A program made the position numbers and the translations under genes. From the NCBI RefSeq assembly GCF_014637085.1, contig NZ_BMEU01000004.1, positions 1-64,000 on the forward strand: 64,000 nt of DNA, read 5' to 3'. Source of the DNA: Comamonas phosphati (GTDB taxonomy: Bacteria; Pseudomonadota; Gammaproteobacteria; Burkholderiales; Burkholderiaceae_C). Under the pieces are notes generated by a model. It saw only the letters and a program-made list of their open reading frames with translations, ran no database searches and was not told the origin of the DNA. Of the stretch, positions 55,313 to 63,726 are shown in pieces (positions within the stretch are counted from its first letter, which is position 1; each line of letters begins with the position of its first letter).

Positions 55313-56830
55313 ATGACCGCCAATCTGCGCTTTCGCCTGCTGGTGCTGTTGCTGGTGCCGCTGATGCTGCTGGCGTTCATGGGCGGCTGGTTCGGCTATA
55401 CCTCGGCCGACGAGGCCTCGACGCAGCACGACCAGCGGCTGATGCGCCTGCTGCCGGCGCTGGCCGATTCGGTGCTGGCCCCGTCGATTGCCGAAGGCAC
55501 GCCGCCCCTGGTTTCGCTCACCCCCCCCATGGAAGACTTTCTGCGCGAGCAGGGGGATCAGGCCGGCTATGCCGTGGGCGATCTGCAAGGCCATGTGATC
55601 GCCGGCGATGCCTGGATCAGGTTCGACGTGCCGGGCACCTCGCTGGCCGAATTCCACAGCCAGGAGCATGGCGGCGTGACTTACCGCGTGGCCGTGCTCA
55701 AGGCCGAGACCTATGGGGCCGGCGAGCTGGTCGTCATGCTGGCCGACAGCAGCGATGTGCGCCAGCAGTGGGTGCGCCAGCTGCTCATGCATGTGCTGCT
55801 GCCCAACCTGCTGCTGATCGCGGGGGCATCCGTGGCCATCTACTGGTCCGTGAGCCGGGCCTTCAAGCCCTTGCACAAGCTCACGCAGGCCGTGGAGCGG
55901 CGCTCGCCGCGGGATCTCAGCCCCATCGACGAGCAGTCCTCTCCCGCCGAGGTGCGCCCGCTGGTGCGCTCGCTCAACCGCCTGTTCTCGCTGGTCAATG
56001 CCCAGGCCGAGGGGCAGCGCCGTTTCGTGGCCGATGCGGCGCACCAGCTGCGCACGCCGCTGGCGGCCCTGCAGGCCCAGGTCGAGGCCTGGGCCCTGAG
56101 CGCCGAAAGCGCCCAGCGCGCCGCGCGCCGCAAGGGGGAGGGCGAGGCGCCGGTCGTGCTGTCGCTGGTCCAGATCGAGCAGCTGCGCGACGCCACGCGC
56201 CGCACCTCGCAGCTGGCGCGCCAGCTGCTGGCCCTGTCGCGTGCCGACGCGCGCCAGGCCGAAGTGCAGCCGCTGCAGCAGGTCGATCTCAAGGAGCTGT
56301 GCGAAAGCATGCTGGAGGCCTTCATCGACCGGGCCTCGGCCAAGGGGCTGGACTTCGGCCTGGAAACCGAGGCCGTGGCGGTCTGGGGCCATAGCTGGCT
56401 GCTGCGCGAGCTGGTCTCGAATCTGGTCGAGAACGCCATCAAGTACACGCCCGAAGGCGGCAGCGTCACCCTGCGCTGCGGCCGGCGCGCCAGGCCCTTG
56501 GGGGGTGACGGCGGTGACGGCCATGACGCTGCGGCGCTGCCGGGCTTGGCTCCATCGGGCTGGGCCTTCGTCGAGGTCGACGACGACGGCCCTGGCGTGG
56601 CCGTGGAAGAGCGCAGCCAGATCACGCAGCGCTTTTACCGCGCACAGGGGGCGGTGGGCGAGGGCACGGGGCTGGGCCTGGCCATTGCCGACGAAATCGC
56701 CCAATTGCACCAGGGCGTGCTGAGCTTTGCCGACGGCAGCAGCCGAAAGGGTTTGCTGGTGCGCCTGGAGCTGCCGATCGAGCTTTCCGCGGACGACAAT
56801 AATGACGGCCGGCCAAGCGCTGGCGGGTGA
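55313..56830 (+). CDS. Sensor histidine kinase (QseC/TctE-like)
   Basis: Encodes 505 residues. Two membrane segments (about 8-28 and 160-182) frame a periplasmic sensor domain of the 2CSK_N type; then a HAMP-like linker, the H-box with H244 (AAHQLRTPLAAL), the N-box NLVENAIKYTPEGG and G-boxes DDDGPGV and GTGLGLAI. It should phosphorylate the regulator at 54411. Separated from it by repeats. Confidence 0.93.
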   Translation: MTANLRFRLLVLLLVPLMLLAFMGGWFGYTSADEASTQHDQRLMRLLPALADSVLAPSIAEGTPPLVSLTPPMEDFLREQGDQAGYAVGDLQGHVIAGDAWIRFDVPGTSLAEFHSQEHGGVTYRVAVLKAETYGAGELVVMLADSSDVRQQWVRQLLMHVLLPNLLLIAGASVAIYWSVSRAFKPLHKLTQAVERRSPRDLSPIDEQSSPAEVRPLVRSLNRLFSLVNAQAEGQRRFVADAAHQLRTPLAALQAQVEAWALSAESAQRAARRKGEGEAPVVLSLVQIEQLRDATRRTSQLARQLLALSRADARQAEVQPLQQVDLKELCESMLEAFIDRASAKGLDFGLETEAVAVWGHSWLLRELVSNLVENAIKYTPEGGSVTLRCGRRARPLGGDGGDGHDAAALPGLAPSGWAFVEVDDDGPGVAVEERSQITQRFYRAQGAVGEGTGLGLAIADEIAQLHQGVLSFADGSSRKGLLVRLELPIELSADDNNDGRPSAGG

Positions 56831-57006
56831 TTTCTCGGTTACGCTCGATAGCTGGTGAGAGCGGCGGCAGCGCCACTGGGTGGCGGGAACAAGGAAGTCA
56901 CGAGAGCTTCATATTCCCGGTCCCGGGGACCCGCCGATAGAGGGCAGCCAAAGGCTTTCCAGCGCCGGGGGCTGTGAGAAAATTGCTAGCAAATATTGAA
57001 TCGCCT

Positions 57007-57702
57007 ATGTCTGAGTCTGAAGTCCTGTCGCCTGAGCCACGTTCTGCAACCCCAGCGGAGGACACGTCTGTCGCTCCTGCCATGGCGCCGGCACGCAAGC
57101 GCCCCAAGCCCGGTGAGCGCCGCGAGCAGATCCTGCAGGCCCTGGCTTCCATGCTGGAAAAGCCCGGCGCGGAGCGCATCACCACGGCCGCGCTGGCGGC
57201 GCACCTGGGCGTGAGCGAGGCCGCGCTGTACCGCCATTTCGCGAGCAAGGCCCAGATGTTCGAAGGCCTGATCGAATTCATCGAGCAGTCCGTTTTCGCC
57301 CTGGTGCAGCAGATCGTGGGCCGCGATCTGCCCGACACCGCGCACAGCGCCCTGGAAGGCGCGCGCAATGCCAACCGCGTGATCGCGCTGCTGCTGCAGT
57401 TCGGTGAGAAGAACCCCGGCATGGTGCGCGTCATGGTGGGCGACGCCATCGTGTTCGAGCACGAGCGCCTGCAGGCGCGCATGAACCAGTTTTTCGACCG
57501 CATCGAATCGACCTTGCGCCAGTGCCTGCGCCCGGCCGCCGGGGCGCTGGGCTCGAACGCCCCCACCGTGGAAGCCCAGATCGCCGCCAGCGTGCTGACC
57601 TCGTTCGCGCTGGGCCGCCTGCAGCGCTATGCGCGCTCGGGCTTCCGCCGCCTGCCCACCGAGCACCTCGAAGCCAGCTTGGCCATGATGGTGGTGGTCT
57701 GA
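57007..57702 (+). CDS. slmA: SlmA-like nucleoid occlusion factor (TetR family)
   Basis: Encodes 231 residues. TetR-type HTH at about 45-90 (ITTAALAAHLGVSEAALYRHFASKAQMFEGLIEFIE, split) and a SlmA-like C-domain with NPGMVRVMVGDAIVFEHERLQ. SlmA binds DNA and blocks FtsZ assembly over the nucleoid. ATG at 57007 was chosen; a GTG at 56974 is an alternative. Proximity to argB is the usual arrangement in Burkholderiales. Confidence 0.9.
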   Translation: MSESEVLSPEPRSATPAEDTSVAPAMAPARKRPKPGERREQILQALASMLEKPGAERITTAALAAHLGVSEAALYRHFASKAQMFEGLIEFIEQSVFALVQQIVGRDLPDTAHSALEGARNANRVIALLLQFGEKNPGMVRVMVGDAIVFEHERLQARMNQFFDRIESTLRQCLRPAAGALGSNAPTVEAQIAASVLTSFALGRLQRYARSGFRRLPTEHLEASLAMMVVV

Positions 57703-57703
57703 G

Positions 57704-57761
57704 ATGAAACACCCCCTGAGTCGCTTCGCGCCTTCCCTGGCTTGGGGTGCGGCAGTTTCAT
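57704..57761 (+). repeat. Short type-1 repeat behind slmA
   Basis: ATGAAACACCCCCTGAGTCG to GCGGCAGTTTCAT, with the middle part missing. The ends ATGAAAC and GTTTCAT are inverted, which helps to define the ends of the family. Confidence 0.75.
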
Positions 57762-57829
57762 GGGCTGAGGGTGGCGCGCAGCGCTATGGATAACTGAGAT
57801 CAGAAGCAGAAACACCTCTGGACGAAAAG

Positions 57830-57854
57830 CCGCAACCTTGGTTGCGGTTTTTTT
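57830..57854 (+). terminator. Rho-independent terminator behind slmA
   Basis: CCGCAACC-TT-GGTTGCGG followed by seven T. Confidence 0.9.
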
Positions 57855-57910
57855 ATGCCTAGGTGTTTTCCCTTGAGCGATTCCCGTGGAGGTCGATTCT
57901 GTGCAAAATA

Positions 57911-57922
57911 GCACGATCGTTC
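57911..57922. promoter_or_regulatory. Candidate operator of the TetR regulator
   Basis: The palindrome ACGATCGT (57913-57920), extended imperfectly as AGCACGATCGTTCT, lies 19 bases before the ATG of the TetR-family gene. Position suggests autoregulation; not tested. Confidence 0.4.
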
Positions 57923-57938
57923 TTTTATTGGATTCCAC

Positions 57939-58628
57939 ATGGCCTCGTCATCTGCTACCCGTTCCACGCATGCCGCGCCGGCGCACACTGCCGGGTCCGC
58001 GGGCCGCAAGACTGCGGGCCGGGCACTGCAAAAGGGCCAGCAGACCAAGGCCACGATCGTCGAGGCCGCGCTCAATCTGGCCACGCACATCGGCCTCGAA
58101 GGCCTGTCCATAGGCGCCATCGCCGAGCTGACCGGCATGAGCAAGTCGGGCGTGTTCGCTCATTTCGGCTCCCGCGAGGAGCTGCAGATTTCGGTGGTGC
58201 ACGAGTACCACGACCGCTTCGAGCAGGAAGTGTTCTACCCCGCCATCGAGGCGCCGCGCGGCATTCCGCGTCTGCGTGCGCTGTTCGACAACTGGATGAA
58301 GCGCACCTCGATCGAGATCGATTCGGGCTGCATCTACATCAGCGGGGCCGTGGAGTTCGACGACCGCCCCGGCCCCGTGCGCGATGCGCTGGCCGAGTCC
58401 GTGGGCACCTGGCATGCCGCCATGCGCCGCACCATAGCGCAGAGCAGGGAATGCGGCGATCTGCGCGCCGATGTGGACGAGAGCCAGCTGCTGTTCGAGA
58501 TCCACGGCCTGATCCTGGCCCTGCATTACGAAGCCCGTTTTCTGCGCAGCGAAGGCTCGCTGGAGCGGGCCCAGGCCGGCTTCAACAACATTCTGGCGCG
58601 CTATGCGCGCGAACCGCTTTCCGCCTGA
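57939..58628 (+). CDS. TetR/AcrR family regulator of the beta-oxidation operon
   Basis: Encodes 229 residues. A basic, Ala-rich N-terminal tail of about 35 residues, HTH at about 38-85 (LEGLSIGAIAELTGMSKSGVFAHFGSREEL, split) and a helical ligand domain. It heads the genes for fatty acid degradation, so it probably responds to an acyl-CoA. That link is by context. Confidence 0.9.
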   Translation: MASSSATRSTHAAPAHTAGSAGRKTAGRALQKGQQTKATIVEAALNLATHIGLEGLSIGAIAELTGMSKSGVFAHFGSREELQISVVHEYHDRFEQEVFYPAIEAPRGIPRLRALFDNWMKRTSIEIDSGCIYISGAVEFDDRPGPVRDALAESVGTWHAAMRRTIAQSRECGDLRADVDESQLLFEIHGLILALHYEARFLRSEGSLERAQAGFNNILARYAREPLSA

Positions 58629-58684
58629 GACGGCACCACGACCACCACCGATTCACGCGTACCCACCATTACAGGAGAAGACAG

Positions 58685-60481
58685 ATGCCCAGCTACAACC
58701 CGCCCCTGCGCGACATGCAATTCCTCATGCACGAGGTGTTCAAGGTCACCGAGGCCTACCAGCAGATGCCCAAGCACGCGGACGTCGATGCCGACACCGT
58801 TAATGCCGTGCTCGAAGAGGCGGGCAAGTTCGCCGCCAACGTGACCTTCCCGCTGAACATCAGCGGTGACGAGGAAGGCTGCCATCTGGACCAGGCCACC
58901 CATGAGGTGACCACGCCCAAGGGCTACAAGCAGGCCTACCAGCAGTTCGTGGACGGCGGCTGGCCCGCACTGTCCTGCGATCCCGAGTACGGCGGCCAGG
59001 GCCTGCCTTTCGTGATGAATTCGGCCCTCTATGAAATGCTCAACAGCGCCAACCAGGCCTGGACCATGTACCCCGGCCTCTCGCACGGCGCCTACGAGGC
59101 CCTGCATGCCCACGGCTCCGACGAGCTCAAGGCCCTGTACCTGCCCAAGCTCACCAGCGGCGAATGGACCGGCACCATGTGCCTGACCGAACCCCACTGC
59201 GGCACCGATCTGGGCCTGCTTGCTACCCGTGCCGAGCCCCAGGCCGACGGCAGCTACGAAATCACCGGCAACAAGATCTTCATCAGCGCCGGCGAGCACG
59301 ACATGGCGCCCAACATCGTGCACCTGGTGCTGGCCCGCCTGCCCGATGCGCCTGTCGGCTCCAAGGGCATCAGCCTGTTCGTGGTGCCCAAGTACAAGGT
59401 CAATGCCGACGGAACGCTCGGCGAGCGCAACCCCATCTACTGCGGCGGGCTGGAGCACAAGATGGGCATCAAGTCCAACGCCACGGCCCAGATCGTGATC
59501 GAGGAAGCCGTGGGCCATATGGTGGGCCAGCCCAACAAGGGCCTGCAGGCCATGTTCGTGATGATGAACGCCGCGCGTCTGGGCGTGGGCAACCAGTCGC
59601 TGGGCCTGACCGAAGTGGCCTACCAGAACGCGCTGGCCTATGCCAAGGACCGCCTGCAGATGCGCAGCCTGTCGGGCGTGAAGGCCAAGGACAAGCCGGC
59701 CGATCCCATCATCGTGCACCCCGACGTGCGTCGCATGCTGCTGACGGCCAAGGCCTATGCAGAAGGCGGCCGCGCGCTGTCCACCTTCTGCGCACTGCTG
59801 ATCGACAAAGAACTGAACCACGGCGACGAGAAGGTGCGCGCCGACAGCGCCGAGCTGGTGGCGCTGCTGACCCCCATCGTCAAGGCCTTCCTGACCGACA
59901 ACGGCTGGATCGCCACGACCGCCTGCCAGCAGGTGTTCGGCGGCCACGGCTTCATCAAGGAATGGGGCATGGAGCAGTTCGTGCGCGACAACCGCATCAA
60001 CATGATCTACGAAGGCACGAACGGCGTGCAGGCGCTGGACCTGCTGGGCCGCAAGGTGCTGGGCAACCAGGGCGCTTCGCTCAAGAAGTTCGGCAAGCTG
60101 GTGGCCCAGCTGGTCGAGGAAGAGGGCGTCAACGAGCGCATGGCCGAGTTCATCAACCCCATCGCCTACCTGGGCGAGCAGATGACCAAGTTCACGACCG
60201 AGATCGGCTTCAAGGGCATGCAGAACCCCGACGAAGTGGGCGCCGCTTCGGTGGACTATCTGCGCGTGGCCGGCCACCTGGTGTTCGGCTACCTGTTCGC
60301 CCGCATGGCCCAGGTCGCGCTGCGCGAGATCGCGGGCGGCAGCACCGACCCCTTCTACCAGGGCAAGCTGCAGACCGCGCGCTTTTACTTCGCCAAGCTG
60401 TTCCTCGAGACCGCGACGCTGATGCGCACGGCCCGCGCCGGCAGCCAGGTGCTGATGGATACCGATGCTGCTCTGGCTTGA
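58685..60481 (+). CDS. Acyl-CoA dehydrogenase (about 600-residue class)
   Basis: Encodes 598 residues. TMCLTEPHCGTDLGLL, GNKIFISAGEHDM and the YEGTNGVQALDLL segment with likely catalytic E443; the added C-terminal domain is usual for this long class. It performs the first oxidation of beta-oxidation, passing electrons to ETF. 56 bases after the TetR gene, with AGGAG upstream of the ATG. Confidence 0.93.
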   Translation: MPSYNPPLRDMQFLMHEVFKVTEAYQQMPKHADVDADTVNAVLEEAGKFAANVTFPLNISGDEEGCHLDQATHEVTTPKGYKQAYQQFVDGGWPALSCDPEYGGQGLPFVMNSALYEMLNSANQAWTMYPGLSHGAYEALHAHGSDELKALYLPKLTSGEWTGTMCLTEPHCGTDLGLLATRAEPQADGSYEITGNKIFISAGEHDMAPNIVHLVLARLPDAPVGSKGISLFVVPKYKVNADGTLGERNPIYCGGLEHKMGIKSNATAQIVIEEAVGHMVGQPNKGLQAMFVMMNAARLGVGNQSLGLTEVAYQNALAYAKDRLQMRSLSGVKAKDKPADPIIVHPDVRRMLLTAKAYAEGGRALSTFCALLIDKELNHGDEKVRADSAELVALLTPIVKAFLTDNGWIATTACQQVFGGHGFIKEWGMEQFVRDNRINMIYEGTNGVQALDLLGRKVLGNQGASLKKFGKLVAQLVEEEGVNERMAEFINPIAYLGEQMTKFTTEIGFKGMQNPDEVGAASVDYLRVAGHLVFGYLFARMAQVALREIAGGSTDPFYQGKLQTARFYFAKLFLETATLMRTARAGSQVLMDTDAALA

Positions 60482-60538
60482 ATAGCAGCCGGCGCACGTA
60501 CTTCCTGCAACTCAAGGCTTGTTTGATTGGAAATCACC

Positions 60539-60985
60539 ATGAAGAAAGTGGCAGCAGCTCTTTTTTATGTAGCGGCAGCGGCGCTGACCGCTACCTCGGC
60601 CTGGGCGCAGATGTCGCCCGTGGGCACGTGGCGCAGCATCGATGACAAGACTGGCGACGCCAAGTCCGAGATCCAGATCGCGGACAACGGCGGCGTGCTG
60701 GAGGGCCACATCACCAAGCTGCTGCGCAAGGGCGCCGATCCCCATGCCTTGTGCACCGAGTGCCGTGACGGCCTCAAGGACACGCCCATGGTGGGCCTGC
60801 AGATCATCGCCGGCGCCAGAAAGGCCGAGGGCAAGAATGTGTGGGAGGACGGCAAGATCCTAGACCCCGAAAGCGGCAAGTCCTACACCCTGCGCCTGAC
60901 GCCCGTGGAAGAGGGCAGGAAGCTGGAAGTGCGCGGCTCCATAGGCCCGTTCGGCCGCACCCAGACCTGGGTGCGCGTGAAATGA
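60539..60985 (+). CDS. DUF2147 exported protein
   Basis: Encodes 148 residues. Signal peptide (MKKVAAALFYVAAAALTATSA end, residues 1-23), then SPVGTWRSIDD and LRKGADPHALCTECRDGLKD, hallmarks of DUF2147, a lipocalin-like periplasmic family often near beta-oxidation genes. Function unknown. ATG at 60539 begins the signal peptide. Confidence 0.9.
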   Translation: MKKVAAALFYVAAAALTATSAWAQMSPVGTWRSIDDKTGDAKSEIQIADNGGVLEGHITKLLRKGADPHALCTECRDGLKDTPMVGLQIIAGARKAEGKNVWEDGKILDPESGKSYTLRLTPVEEGRKLEVRGSIGPFGRTQTWVRVK

Positions 60986-61114
60986 AGCACCCCCTGAGTC
61001 GCTGCGCGCCTTTCCCCTCTCTGTACGCGCTACGCGCTAACGGAGGGGGACGCAGCCCTCGCTGCGGGGCGGCCCTTGCTCGGCTGCTCTGGGTTGGGGC
61101 GCGCCAGTTTCATG
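60982..61114 (+). repeat. Type-1 GC-rich repeat copy behind the DUF2147 gene
   Basis: ATGAAGCACCCCCTGAGTCG at the left, an enlarged inner hairpin containing GCGCTACGCGC, CTCGCTGCGGGGCGGCCC, and GCGCCAGTTTCAT at the right. It overlaps the stop codon of the gene. Confidence 0.85.
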
Positions 61115-61152
61115 CGCTGTGAGCATTATGAAAAACTGAAATGAAGGCAATC

Positions 61153-63555
61153 ATGTCCCGATTCAATGTGAAGAAAGTCGCCGTGCTGGGCGCCGGCGTG
61201 ATGGGCGCGCAGATCGCGGCCCATCTGGTCAATGTGAAGGTGCCGGTCGTACTCTTTGATTTACCCGCCAAGGAGGGCTCCAAGAGCGCGATCGCCGAAA
61301 AGGCCATCGCCAACCTCAAGACGCTCAAGCCCTCGCCGATCGGCGTGGCCGAGGACGTGGACCTGATCCAGCCGGCCAACTACGAAGAGCACATGAAGCT
61401 GCTCAAGGGCTGCGACCTCATCATCGAGGCCATTGCCGAGCGCATGGACTGGAAGCTGGACCTGTACGCCAAGATCGCCCCCTTCGTGGCCAAGCATGCC
61501 ATCCTGGCCTCCAACACCTCGGGCCTGTCCATCACCCAATTGAGCGAGGCGCTGCCCGACGCCATCAAGCCGCGTTTCTGCGGCATCCACTTCTTCAACC
61601 CGCCGCGCTACATGCCGCTGGTGGAACTGATCAACACCCCCACCACCCATCCCGAGGTGCTGGACCAGCTCGAAGCCTTCGTCACCAGCGGCCTGGGCAA
61701 GGGCGTGGTGCGCGCCAAGGACACGCCCAACTTCATCGCCAACCGCATCGGCATCGCCGGCATGCTGTCCACCATGAAGGAGGTCGAGAACTTCGGCCTG
61801 TCCTTCGACGTGGTGGACGACCTCACGGGCAAGAAGCTGGGCCGCGCCTCCTCGGGCACCTTCCGTACCGCCGACGTGGTGGGCCTGGACACCATGGCCC
61901 ACGTCGTCAAGACGCTGCAGGACAATCTGAATCTTGAAACAGATCCGTTCTACGGAAGCTTCGGCACGCCGCCCGTGCTGGCCAAGCTCATAGCGCTGGG
62001 CAATCTGGGCCAGAAGAGCAAGCAGGGCTTCTACAAAAAGGTCGGCCGCGACATCTTCCAGTTCGAGCTGGCAAGCGAAGACTATGTGCCCGCGGGCGGC
62101 AAGGCCGACGAGGTCTACGGCCGCATGCTCAAGAAGCCCGCGGCCGAGCGCCTGAAGCTGCTGCGCAATGCCGAGGGCGCGCAGGGCCGCTTCCTGTGGG
62201 CCATTCTGCGCAACAGCTTCCACTACGCGGCCGTGCACCTGGAATCCATTGCCGACTCCGCACGCGATGTGGATCAGGCCATGCGCTGGGGCTTCGGCAT
62301 GAAGCAGGGCCCGTTCGAGCTGTGGCAGGAAGCCGGCTGGCTCGAAGTGGCCAGGATGATCCAGGAGGACATTGACGCCGGCAAGGCGCTGTGCCAGGCG
62401 CCGCTGCCCCGATGGGTCTTCGAAGGCCCCGTGTTTGATGCCGGCGGCGTGCACACCGCCCAGGGCTCGTGGAGCCCCGCGCAGGGCCAGTTCGTGGCGC
62501 GCCGCGTGCTGCCCGTGTACGAGCGCCAGATCTTCCCCGAGAAGCTGCTGGGCGAAGACAGCCTGCCCGACTGGAAGACGGGCGGCACGACGATTTTCGA
62601 ATCCAGGGCGCTGCGCACCTGGACGCTGGACGGCCAAGTGTTGATCGCCAGCATCAAGAACAAGATGCACGCCATCAGCCCCGAGGTCATGGAGGGCCTG
62701 ATGGAAGCCGTGGACACGGCCGAGAGCGACTTCCAGGGCATGGTCATCTGGTCGGGCGATGCGCCGTTCTCCGTAGGGGCCGACCTGGAAGCCACCATGC
62801 CGGCCTTCGTGATCGGCGGCGCCGACGCCATCGAGAGCGTGGAGCAGGAGCTGCAGAACCTGATGCTGCGCATCCGCTACGCCCAGGTGCCCGTGGTCGC
62901 GGCCATCCATGGCATGGCGCTGGGCGGCGGCTGCGAACTGGCCGTGCACAGCGCGCGCCGCGTGGTCCACATGGAAAGCTATATCGGCCTGGTGGAAGTG
63001 GGCGTGGGCCTGGTGCCCGGCGCCGGCGGCCTGACCTACATCGCGCGCCGCGCCGCCGAAAACATGGCCAGGAGCACCGGCAAGGATGTGCTGCCCTTTC
63101 TGACCGAAGGCTTCACGGCCGCAGCCATGGCCAAGGTGGGCACCAGTGCCATCGAGTCGCGCAAGCTCGGCTACCTGCTGGACAGCGACCTCATCGTGCC
63201 GCACAAGGACGAGCTGCTGTTCGTCGCCATCAACGAGGCCAAGGCCATGGCGGCCAGCGGCTGGCGTGCGCCGCACAAGCGTTTGTTCCCCGTGGCGGGC
63301 CGCAGCGGCATCGCCACCATCAAGGCCCAGCTGGTCAACATGCGGGACGGCGGCTTCATCAGCGCCTACGACTTCAAGATCGCTGCCATGATTGCCGAGG
63401 TGGTCTGCGGCGGCGATGTGGATGCGGGCTCGCTGGTCAGCGAGGAATACCTGCTGACGCTGGAACGCAAGGCCTTCTGCCACCTGATCGGCCAGCCCAA
63501 GACGCACGAGCGCATCCTGGGCATGCTCAATACCGGCAAGCCGGTGCGGAATTGA
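61153..63555 (+). CDS. 3-hydroxyacyl-CoA dehydrogenase / enoyl-CoA hydratase fusion (FadN-type order)
   Basis: Encodes 800 residues. The NAD motif GAGVMGAQIA lies at the N-terminus with SNTSGLSITQLSE and FFNPPRYMPLVE; the hydratase domain is C-terminal, with VVAAIHGMALGGGCELAVHSA. This order is that of Bacillus FadN, the reverse of E. coli FadB. It performs steps two and three of beta-oxidation. ATG at 61153 is preferred because GAAGG precedes it; an ATG at 61141 is also in frame. Confidence 0.93.
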   Translation: MSRFNVKKVAVLGAGVMGAQIAAHLVNVKVPVVLFDLPAKEGSKSAIAEKAIANLKTLKPSPIGVAEDVDLIQPANYEEHMKLLKGCDLIIEAIAERMDWKLDLYAKIAPFVAKHAILASNTSGLSITQLSEALPDAIKPRFCGIHFFNPPRYMPLVELINTPTTHPEVLDQLEAFVTSGLGKGVVRAKDTPNFIANRIGIAGMLSTMKEVENFGLSFDVVDDLTGKKLGRASSGTFRTADVVGLDTMAHVVKTLQDNLNLETDPFYGSFGTPPVLAKLIALGNLGQKSKQGFYKKVGRDIFQFELASEDYVPAGGKADEVYGRMLKKPAAERLKLLRNAEGAQGRFLWAILRNSFHYAAVHLESIADSARDVDQAMRWGFGMKQGPFELWQEAGWLEVARMIQEDIDAGKALCQAPLPRWVFEGPVFDAGGVHTAQGSWSPAQGQFVARRVLPVYERQIFPEKLLGEDSLPDWKTGGTTIFESRALRTWTLDGQVLIASIKNKMHAISPEVMEGLMEAVDTAESDFQGMVIWSGDAPFSVGADLEATMPAFVIGGADAIESVEQELQNLMLRIRYAQVPVVAAIHGMALGGGCELAVHSARRVVHMESYIGLVEVGVGLVPGAGGLTYIARRAAENMARSTGKDVLPFLTEGFTAAAMAKVGTSAIESRKLGYLLDSDLIVPHKDELLFVAINEAKAMAASGWRAPHKRLFPVAGRSGIATIKAQLVNMRDGGFISAYDFKIAAMIAEVVCGGDVDAGSLVSEEYLLTLERKAFCHLIGQPKTHERILGMLNTGKPVRN

Positions 63556-63667
63556 TGCATCCCCCTGAGTCGCTGCGCGCCTTCCCCCTTTTCTCGCTTC
63601 GCGGGAAGGGGGACGCCAGCAACGCTGCGGGGCGGCCCTTGCTCGCTGGCTGCCGACTTGCAGCATG
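63554..63667 (+). repeat. Type-1 GC-rich repeat copy between the fusion gene and the thiolase
   Basis: CATCCCCCTGAGTCGCTGCG, inner CCCCCTTTT...AAGGGGG hairpin, GCTGCGGGGCGGCCCTTGCT. It starts within two bases of the stop codon of the upstream gene. Confidence 0.85.
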
Positions 63668-63726
63668 CGGTATTTGGAGCCTCGCACACAGCTTGAAAAG
63701 CTAAGAGACAAGCAAGGAATTTGGTC

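Noticed and set aside
57863-60481. Continuous frame joining the TetR region and the acyl-CoA dehydrogenase
   Set aside because: The first 274 codons are out of frame with the TetR gene and look random; the dehydrogenase has its own ATG with AGGAG at 58685.
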